Assembly: GCA_003254925.1 (NCBI GenBank)
Contig: QANZ01046028.1
Location: 61,302 to 125,301, forward strand
Source: Chamaecrista fasciculata
Taxonomy: Eukaryota > Streptophyta > Magnoliopsida > Fabales > Fabaceae
Direction: 5' to 3'
Length of the DNA: 64,000 nt
Positions 56,509-64,000 of the stretch are shown here, in pieces. The translations under genes and the position numbers were made by a program. Position 1 is the stretch's first letter, and every line of letters starts with the position of its first letter. Below the pieces are notes generated by a model. The model had not been told where the DNA came from. It ran no database searches and saw nothing but the letters and a program-made list of their open reading frames with translations.

Positions 56509-58156
56509 AGGATATCGAGTCAGGGGGAATCAGAAAGATTAGAGGGAGAAATTAGAGGATTTTGATGAGGGTTAGGGGGCAGGATATCGAGTCAGGGGGA
56601 ATCAGAAAGATTAGAGGGAGAAATTAGAGGATTTTGATGAGGGTTAGGGGGCAGGATATCGAGTCAGGGGGAATCAGAAAGATTAGAGGGAGAAATTAGA
56701 GGATTTTGATGAGGGTTAGGGGGCAGGATATCGAGTCAGGGGGAATCAGAAAGATTAGAGGGAGAAATTAGAGGATTTTGATGAGGGTTAGGGGGCAGGA
56801 TATCGAGTCAGGGGGAATCAGAAAGATTAGAGGGAGAAATTAGAGGATTTTGATGAGGGTTAGGGGGCAGGATATCGAGTCAGGGGGAATCAGAAAGATT
56901 AGAGGGAGAAATTAGAGGATTTTGATGAGGGTTAGGGGGCAGGATATCGAGTCAGGGGGAATCAGAAAGATTAGAGGGAGAAATTAGAGGATTTTGATGA
57001 GGGTTAGGGGGCAGGATATCGAGTCAGGGGGAATCAGAAAGATTAGAGGGAGAAATTAGAGGATTTTGATGAGGGTTAGGGGGCAGGATATCGAGTCAGG
57101 GGGAATCAGAAAGATTAGAGGGAGAAATTAGAGGATTTTGATGAGGGTTAGGGGGCAGGATATCGAGTCAGGGGGAATCAGAAAGATTAGAGGGAGAAAT
57201 TAGAGGATTTTGATGAGGGTTAGGGGGCAGGATATCGAGTCAGGGGGAATCAGAAAGATTAGAGGGAGAAATTAGAGGATTTTGATGAGGGTTAGGGGGC
57301 AGGATATCGAGTCAGGGGGAATCAGAAAGATTAGAGGGAGAAATTAGAGGATTTTGATGAGGGTTAGGGGGCAGGATATCGAGTCAGGGGGAATCAGAAA
57401 GATTAGAGGGAGAAATTAGAGGATTTTGATGAGGGTTAGGGGGCAGGATATCGAGTCAGGGGGAATCAGAAAGATTAGAGGGAGAAATTAGAGGATTTTG
57501 ATGAGGGTTAGGGGGCAGGATATCGAGTCAGGGGGAATCAGAAAGATTAGAGGGAGAAATTAGAGGATTTTGATGAGGGTTAGGGGGCAGGATATCGAGT
57601 CAGGGGGAATCAGAAAGATTAGAGGGAGAAATTAGAGGATTTTGATGAGGGTTAGGGGGCAGGATATCGAGTCAGGGGGAATCAGAAAGATTAGAGGGAG
57701 AAATTAGAGGATTTTGATGAGGGTTAGGGGGCAGGATATCGAGTCAGGGGGAATCAGAAAGATTAGAGGGAGAAATTAGAGGATTTTGATGAGGGTTAGG
57801 GGGCAGGATATCGAGTCAGGGGGAATCAGAAAGATTAGAGGGAGAAATTAGAGGATTTTGATGAGGGTTAGGGGGCAGGATATCGAGTCAGGGGGAATCA
57901 GAAAGATTAGAGGGAGAAATTAGAGGATTTTGATGAGGGTTAGGGGGCAGGATATCGAGTCAGGGGGAATCAGAAAGATTAGAGGGAGAAATTAGAGGAT
58001 TTTGATGAGGGTTAGGGGGCAGGATATCGAGTCAGGGGGAATCAGAAAGATTAGAGGGAGAAATTAGAGGATTTTGATGAGGGTTAGGGGGCAGGATATC
58101 GAGTCAGGGGGAATCAGAAAGATTAGAGGGAGAAATTAGAGGATTTTGATGAGGGT
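56509..58156. repeat. 72-bp tandem array, about 22.9 copies, apparently identical
   Basis: Unit aggatatcgagtcaggggga plus 52 bp, ending atgagggttagggggc. Twenty-two full units plus 64 bp; the text repeats exactly every 360 bases as printed, so I see no variation between units. Every frame has a stop in each unit, so it is non-coding despite the length being divisible by three. The last unit passes into unique sequence at gagggtcaggcc. Confidence 0.95.
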
Positions 58157-58488
58157 CAGGCCAAGATTTGGCGTGATATTCGAGATGATAGACCGGGAGT
58201 TTTGTCTAGATGTGAAAGAAACAAGAGAATAAGTTAAAAAAAAAGGTGTTTTTGTGGATCTGATGGGGGTATTTGGGGTATAGGTATGAGATAAACCGAA
58301 GAACTCACTAAGAGTTGGGGTTGGGAACTCACGAAGAGTTGAGAGAAAAATTTCTAATTCGTAAAATAAAAAATTCAAAAAGCACAATTATTGAGCCACA
58401 ATCATGTGAACTCAGAAAATAAACATGACAAAACAGTAGAAGAAGACGAAGAAAAGAGACACAGTCATTAATAATTATAATGTTGGTA
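58157..58488 (-). other. Presumed LINE 5' UTR upstream of the array
   Basis: On the minus strand: pyrimidine-rich (gtgtctcttttcttcgtctt, caactcttcgtgagttccca) and ending at the target duplication, so it should be the first part of the LINE transcript and its promoter. No ORF of note. Confidence 0.6.
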
Positions 58489-58505
58489 TATAGGCTTCAA
58501 TTATT
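58489..58505. repeat. LINE target-site duplication, right copy
   Basis: tataggcttcaattatt, matching 48183-48199. Confidence 0.8.
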
Positions 58506-59085
58506 AAGCTATTATGTTAACGATTTGTTTGCTCGAATTTATCAATGTGAACAAATTGTAGTCGACACACATATACAAAATTACAAATACATATTAAATA
58601 TTAAATAAAAAAATGGTTATTTTATAATTATATATCATATTCATATCATATCATATATTAAATAAAGAATAGAATAAAAAGTAATTGAACTAGACATAAA
58701 AAACATTACGTTTGTTTGTGTTACAAATTCAAACTTAAAGTGATACATATTAATCAATAAAAATCTAATGCAATTTATCACCAAAAAAATAATCTAGTAC
58801 AATTGGTAGATAGTTGAGTTTTTTTAAATAAGATCTTTTGAGGTTGAAAGAAGAACTTTGTTGATAAAAACAAAAATTACTTTATGATCTCTACGCTTCA
58901 GGAAGAATTTATTAGTTATTAATTGTTGACCGGAGGAAATAGCTTGGTTCTTACTAAAAAAATGATACTTATAAGTAACACTTAATAATTAGTACATAAA
59001 AGGAAACACTTAATAATCAGAATTGATTAAGATTTGAGTTAAATAATCAAATCCTAACTTGATTGTCTCTTATTAGTATGATTCA
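58506..59085. other. AT-rich intergenic DNA
   Basis: No gene or bounded repeat; tcatatcatatcatat microrepeat near 58630-58655. Confidence 0.5.
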
Positions 59086-59530
59086 CAGGGAAATCTCAGG
59101 ATTTTTTGTTGGGGGTGGACATATTTTTTTGGCCAAAATTTTATTTTGGTCCCAAATATTTATCTAAAATTTTGTTTTGGTCCTTAATATTTTCTTGTTT
59201 CGTTTTAGTTTTTAATGTTTCTTAAAAGTTTCATAATTAGTCCCTAACTATTGAAAATGACTATATCTCTCTCATTTTAAACCTGAATACAATGAAATCA
59301 GAGCTACATGTTAAATTTGATGAATTTTTTCTTTATCCAGTTGGAGTAAAAAAGCAAACGAGAGAGATATGACCACATTTAATAGTTAGAGACCAATTAT
59401 AAAACTTATAGAAAACAATAAAGACAAAAACATAACAAAAAAATATTAGGGACCAAAATGGAACTTTAGGTAAACATTAGAGACCAAAATAGAATTTTGT
59501 CCTATTTTTTTTCCTATACATTATCATTTA
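59086..59530. mobile_element. Second, decayed copy of the hAT-plus-MITE composite
   Basis: cagggaaatctcaggatttt and tttttttggccaaaatttta parallel the left part of 28948-29833. The inner MITE arms (tagtccctaactattgaaaa, ggaccaaaatggaactttag) and the text after them (cctattttttt, tatcaatattataaga) also match. The right hAT end is not found; similarity fades after about 59600. Confidence 0.7.
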
Positions 59531-59869
59531 TCAATATTATAAGATTGGAGAGAGATAATGAAATTGGAGAGATAATAATATTTATATTGATTAAAATACT
59601 AAATAATGGAAAGTGATGGTCATGTTATCATGGAGAAATAATAGAATTATAAATTAGTAAATTAGGTATTAATTCGTGGGATTAAGTTAAATATGAAATT
59701 AGGAATATATGTATATATATTTTTAATTGGGGTCAACTTCCTTTATCTATTATAGTATATAAAATTAAATGCAATGAAGCTAACTTATGCCATTTGGCAA
59801 ATGCAGTTAATTATAAACTTGATATGTCAGCATTCTGAACTCCCCTTAAACTTGACATGTCAGCTATGA

Positions 59870-61560
59870 GTTCGATTGGCTAGGCATTAGAGTCACGCCT
59901 TTACCTGGTCAACAAGGAACTCCCGCGCGGATTACAGGTGACGGTTACAAGAATGAGGGGTAAGAATATCGAAAGTCTTAAATTAATTAAAAGGAGTCGG
60001 CTAACTAATATAATATAAGTGAGCCGGTGGGGCGCCTTTCTTCTCGCTCATTTAGAGTCCTTCTAGCGGGTCTTAGTGCCTTACTTTCTTCCACAAACAA
60101 TAGGGATATCTTTCCATTCCAGTCTCCGTAGTGGCATTCCCAATATCAATATTTGTAGAAGTGGTCCTAATGGCCATTGCTAAGTCCGCAAGTAAGCCAG
60201 TTATAGATTTATCTTCTTTCCAAGGGAGGAGAAATCCAATTCAGTTGGCTAAGGTAACTCCTTCTTCAGTAACCTTATCATTCTCTTCATATTCCTCAAT
60301 AGTGGAGTGCAGTCTTTCATGGGTATGGAACACAAAGGCTGAAGAGCAAGAAGGTAACTAAGGAAAGCGGGGTTAAGGTAAGGCGGGCGCTCAGTAGGCC
60401 ATTTTCAAAGCAGACCCACGGGTGTAGCATGGTCGTCAGCTCATCCCTAACTATAGATAGAGCAATCGCCAAATCCAATCCACATGAGAGATGAGGAACC
60501 GTTAGGACGAGGGAGAGAATCGGGCGAAGGAAAGGATGAATTCCGAAATGCAGTAGTGTTTAGAAAGTTTCCCTCAAATGGATATAGTCCAATGACTAAG
60601 CAAGAGCTGACGATTGAACTAGCAATAGCAAGCTAGTAAAGTATTCAATAACCCTAGGAATGAAAAGTGAGGATTGAACTAGCAGGGTTCTATCAATGAA
60701 ATCAGAATCAATCTGGGCTTAGCTAGAAAGTGCAATCAATCCAAGAGAAATCCCTGCACCTTAGTAATGATTGACTGAGAGTCACTAATAAACCTACTCA
60801 CTCGAAAGTAGCCTTGTCAACTGACTATTAAACCCTCCATTCACAAGCAGTTCTCCAAGACTTCCAACTATCGAAGAAGAGAAGAGCTCGCTCGTGAAGT
60901 ATCTATGCCAGATCCCCTTATATTATTACTGAGAAAGCTTAGTTTAACTATTCATATGGAAAGACCCTAATTCAGTACATAAGATGCATTAGACAGAGCT
61001 GTAGAGCCCAATAAAGAAGTAAGTCATTCTATTATCGGCTTGTAGATCGTCTTCGATCCTCATCTATCTAGATGAGTGACTAAACTATCCTCTCGCTTCG
61101 CTGACGCGACTACACGGCCCTAGCGTAATTAGCTTTGTTTTAAGCAAGAACTCAACATCGTTCGCACACCATACCTCTCCTTGTAAGTCGAGTTACTTAC
61201 GTACCTAAAGCTTAGCTCGAGCGAGTAAGTACTCCCTGAAACCATAAAGAGCAAAAGAGAGTCGGATGAAAGGTTCTCGCAAGGTTTTTTCTGCCATTGA
61301 TTGAACTAGGCAAGATAGCGTACATTGAACCAGAAGCCATTTCACTTCTTGCTGTTGTCGACTCTGAACGAATGCTTGAATCAGTTTCTTTAAGAAAGGC
61401 GAAAAAGACCAGGCAAGCTCAGAAAGGAGAAGCCTCGGAGTCCGCTGCTATTGATGCATCAGCTGCCATTGAATTTGCTACTGTCTCTGACAGAAAAGAT
61501 GTGACCGACTGCATTAGCAACGCTGTTTTTGCTCAAGATTATACCTCAATCAATTCATTG
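59870..61560. other. Probable nuclear copy of mitochondrial DNA (NUMT)
   Basis: An abrupt shift from AT-rich DNA to balanced composition with text like ggtggggcgcctttcttctcg, gctcgctcgtgaagtatc and cttcgctgacgcgactaca, which has the style of plant mitochondrial intergenic sequence. No intact mitochondrial gene is recognisable. Short frames (60131-60361, 61297-61611) have no family I know. Assignment rests on composition and look, not on a match. Confidence 0.5.
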
Positions 61561-61583
61561 AAGATTCACTGGAATATCTTGGT

Positions 61584-61800
61584 CCGTATTGTTCAACAGA
61601 CCAAATGGTAAGGGTCTACTTCTTTTCTATTATGATAATTGCAGTTACCATCTATTAATTTCAATTTGATTCCACTCACAAGGTGCTATGCCAAGCAATT
61701 TCTGCATCCTGATGTAGTAGCACAATATGACTACATATTTTCATATTTATATGGGATGAAGACTTGCGGAGTTTGAGCATTTGAATGTTTAGGTGTGAGT
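61584..61800 (+). pseudogene. DUF707 gene remnant spanning one intron
   Basis: QQTKW ends at a donor (gtaagg at 61608). After an intron to acceptor cacaag (61682) the frame continues CYAKQFLHPDVVAQYDYIF. DUF707 proteins contain NQTKWWYAKRFLHPDIV-YDYIFLWDEDLGVE, and the codon split at the intron (TG|G) fits. After YDYIF a short insertion and frame change precede tgggatgaagacttg (WDEDL), and the rest of the domain is missing. A decayed fragment of a host gene; normal function of DUF707 proteins is unknown to me. Confidence 0.55.
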
Positions 61801-63703
61801 TTGAGCATTTCTGATCCCTCTTTACTTCTTTCATTCTTCTACTTCATTTTTTCTCTGCGTGCTGTCTTTCATCCATTTCTCTGCTTTTGGTGTGGTTTTT
61901 CTTTATTTTTTTTACTTTTATATCTAAAATCATTTTTTTTTAGTTTTCCAGCAAGAACAATGTGATCTGTCGACTGAGGACCTTTTGTCGTGATACACTT
62001 TTTCATCGGAGGTATGTTGTGAAATCACTCCCCAATCCCCATAATTTTTGGGTATAATAAGTTTATATTAATTTAAAGTTATTTATATATAATCAAAGGT
62101 TGACTGAATTTTAAATTTGAAATTCATGAGTGAAAATTAAATTTCTAATTAATACTAATTCTCTAGCAAAAAAAATTAATATTAATTCTTATTTATATTT
62201 TTAATTAGATAACTTCCAATTATCATCAATTAATATTTATTTAATAAGGACTGACATACAAACTAATTTAGAGTATAAGAACCAAATTTTTATTTTAATC
62301 TATCTATAATTAAATAAATTTTAATTATTGTAAATATTATATGTAATATATTTAACATCTAAAATTCATATTGAACGAATATATTTTCATTAATATTTTT
62401 TTGAACAATAATTATATTCACAATTTGCAAAAATCAATTCAAATTTGAAATCAATTATTTTTCTTTCGATCAACTAAAACTCTCTATTTAAGTTATAAAA
62501 TAATGTCATATCAACAATTTTAAAATATCGTATTTAATTATTTATAAAATTTATAATTAATTATAGTTGAATAATTAATTTTGATTATAGTGAGATTTGC
62601 CAAGATACTAGATGTCAACCATGATTATTGGTTAATCTATACTATTATATTATGCCTTTTGATTTGGCCCTTCATATTTTATCCCCCTAACCCTTCCTAT
62701 CTATATGGAATTGAAGTATTCAACATTGGTGTGAAAATATAGTGATTTGAAGTCAACGTGCCATTTTGTGGTTTCTTCACCTTTAGTATCTTTTAATGGC
62801 TCCGTAATTTTGGATTTGATCAATTATTTTAAAGATTTAAAATATGTTACATTTATTATATTTTAAAATATTAAATTATAATAATTATTTATTATAATGG
62901 TGGAATGTTCTATTTAACCTTTTTGGGTTCTACTTTGGAATTGCAAGTTCTTGAATCCACTTATAGATCTTCAAGGTTATTCTCTTTTTAGGTAATTGCA
63001 AAGTTGTTAGTGAAAGTGTCATGGATGCATCAAGTAGACTATTAAACTTTGATGTTTATGTGTACTATAGTCTATAAAGGTGTTCATGGTCAGTTTATTC
63101 ACATCCATTTGTTTTAATTTTACAATGCTAATTGATTTATGCTTTATTTGTTCATTTTGAGTTGTAATGCAGGTAATCTCAATGAAACTTACTTCTTAAA
63201 AATGTTGATAGATCTATGTTGGTTTGTGCAACTTATATAATTGTGTTTAGTGATAATCATGTATAAAATATTTAAATATTTTCCTTTGAAATGCATATCT
63301 TTAAGTACTCTTTTAATGTTTTTATTTTTTTTATTAAAATTTAAAGTTATGTTTATTATTCAAAGTTTAATAAATATATCAAAAAGAGTGTGTTAGTTGT
63401 TCCAGATTTTATGCTTTTTGCATATTTTTGACATTTTCAACGATATATATATGTCCTTTTTTAATTTAAAATTTGATATATCTTGATTATTTATCTTACT
63501 ATCAACACCCAATTTATTTATTATTTATGTTGTTTATAAAAATTATTTTTCTCCTTCATTCGTATGCTAAGAAGTTTGGGATCACAATGTAAAAATATCA
63601 CTTTTAATTTTAAAAGAAGAGGCTTATTGCAATTAAAATTTCAACATCATTACATCTCCCATTAGAAACCTACTTTAATTTAAAATAATTCCTATTTAAA
63701 TTT
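61801..63703. other. AT-rich intergenic DNA
   Basis: Long AT-rich stretch with no supported gene, RNA or bounded repeat. Confidence 0.5.
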
Positions 63704-64000
63704 AGGGTAAATTACACAAAAGAGTCTTGTGGTTAGACCCATTTTCAGATAGGGTCTCTGTGGTTTAAAAAGTGTCAGATAGGGTCCTTGTGTTTTGCTC
63801 CGTTAACAAAAAGGGTCCTGAGGTATATTTCCGTCCAAAATTTGATGGAAATTTTGGCTAAAATACTATTTTATGACCCTAACTATTAATTTTTATGTGT
63901 TTGACTCCCTATTTGTATGAGAGGACTTTGACGCGAAAAAAGAAAAGTTTCGTGGTAATAAATAAAATTTCATCGAAAACTCTCTCTCTCTCTCTCTCTC
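63704..64000. repeat. Left part of a MITE cut by the window edge, with CT run
   Basis: agggtaaattacacaaaaga, tagggtctctgtggtttaaa and tagggtccttgtgttttgct are typical arm text of the MITE families here. A pure CT run occupies 63980-64000. The opposite arm would be outside. Confidence 0.55.

Larger units (their letters stand above)
48200..58488 (-). mobile_element. L1-type LINE with nested insertions, 17-bp target duplication
   Basis: Minus-strand non-LTR retrotransposon. The poly-A tail appears as a T run at 48198-48211. The 17-bp duplication tataggcttcaattatt flanks it at 48183-48199 and 58489-58505. In transcription order: 5' leader (58488-58157), 72-bp array (58156-56509), a single N, hAT transposase fragment (56507 to about 55262), ORF1 remainder (to 53632), ORF2 (53635-48270) with a solo LTR inside, and a short 3' UTR. 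Endonuclease, RT with FADD, zf-RVT and a CCHC-bearing ORF1 place it in the plant L1 clade. Both ORFs carry frameshifts or stops, so it is inactive. The perfect duplication suggests the insertion is not very old. Confidence 0.85.

Noticed and set aside
56509-58156. CRISPR-like array
   Set aside because: Units are contiguous and identical, with no variable spacers, in a plant nuclear context.
60427-60442. Small-subunit rRNA gene
   Set aside because: Only 16 bp match the rRNA signature; the flanks do not continue it.

Overview
The window is nuclear DNA from a flowering plant, most likely a eudicot. Introns are AT-rich with GT-AG borders, and the gene families are plant-typical: tau-class glutathione transferase, an intronless receptor-like kinase and a TTC38-like protein. 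The intergenic DNA is crowded with MITEs, Helitrons, SINEs, a Copia element and an L1-type LINE. I cannot name the species. It is a draft assembly: one 634-base run of N (46907-47540) and isolated single Ns at 15551, 35028 and 56508, each beside low-complexity or repetitive DNA.

Layout. 1-4020: the 3' exon of one tau GST and a complete second tau GST in tandem on the + strand. Their 3' flanks carry two different MITEs, and each paralogue preserves the other's empty site. 4244-10536: a broken Copia element. 11849-12217 (-): N-terminal piece of a plant membrane-protein family. 12.3-18.0 kb: a MITE field with one well-delimited SINE. 18543-25086 (+): a 14-exon TTC38 gene, 473 codons, with a MITE in intron 13. 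25923-27833 (-): an intronless LRK10L/WAK-like receptor kinase, convergent with TTC38. 28-39 kb: nested MITEs, a hAT-type element with 8-bp target duplication, a degenerate telomere-like block, long hairpins, a small Helitron and a GGTGCACC-rich array. 39408-42036: a deleted Mutator-like element with palindromic subterminal repeats and the N-terminal part of a MURA-like transposase. 42-47 kb: TRIM remnant, Tourist MITE, second Helitron, hAT MITE and the assembly gap.

48200-58488 (-) is the most interesting region. It is an L1-type LINE flanked by a 17-bp target duplication. Inside it lie a 1380-bp solo LTR (5-bp duplication) in ORF2 and a hAT transposase fragment fused in frame to the zinc-knuckle part of ORF1. 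There is also an array of about 22.9 apparently identical 72-bp units next to the presumed 5' UTR. Beyond it, 59.9-61.6 kb looks like a nuclear copy of mitochondrial DNA, followed by a DUF707 gene remnant and AT-rich DNA.

Only four host loci look functional or potentially so: the two GSTs (the first cut by the window edge), TTC38 and the kinase. They are not an operon or pathway. The GSTs are a local tandem duplication; the other two are unrelated neighbours. All boundaries come from reading the sequence by eye; no database search or alignment was run.
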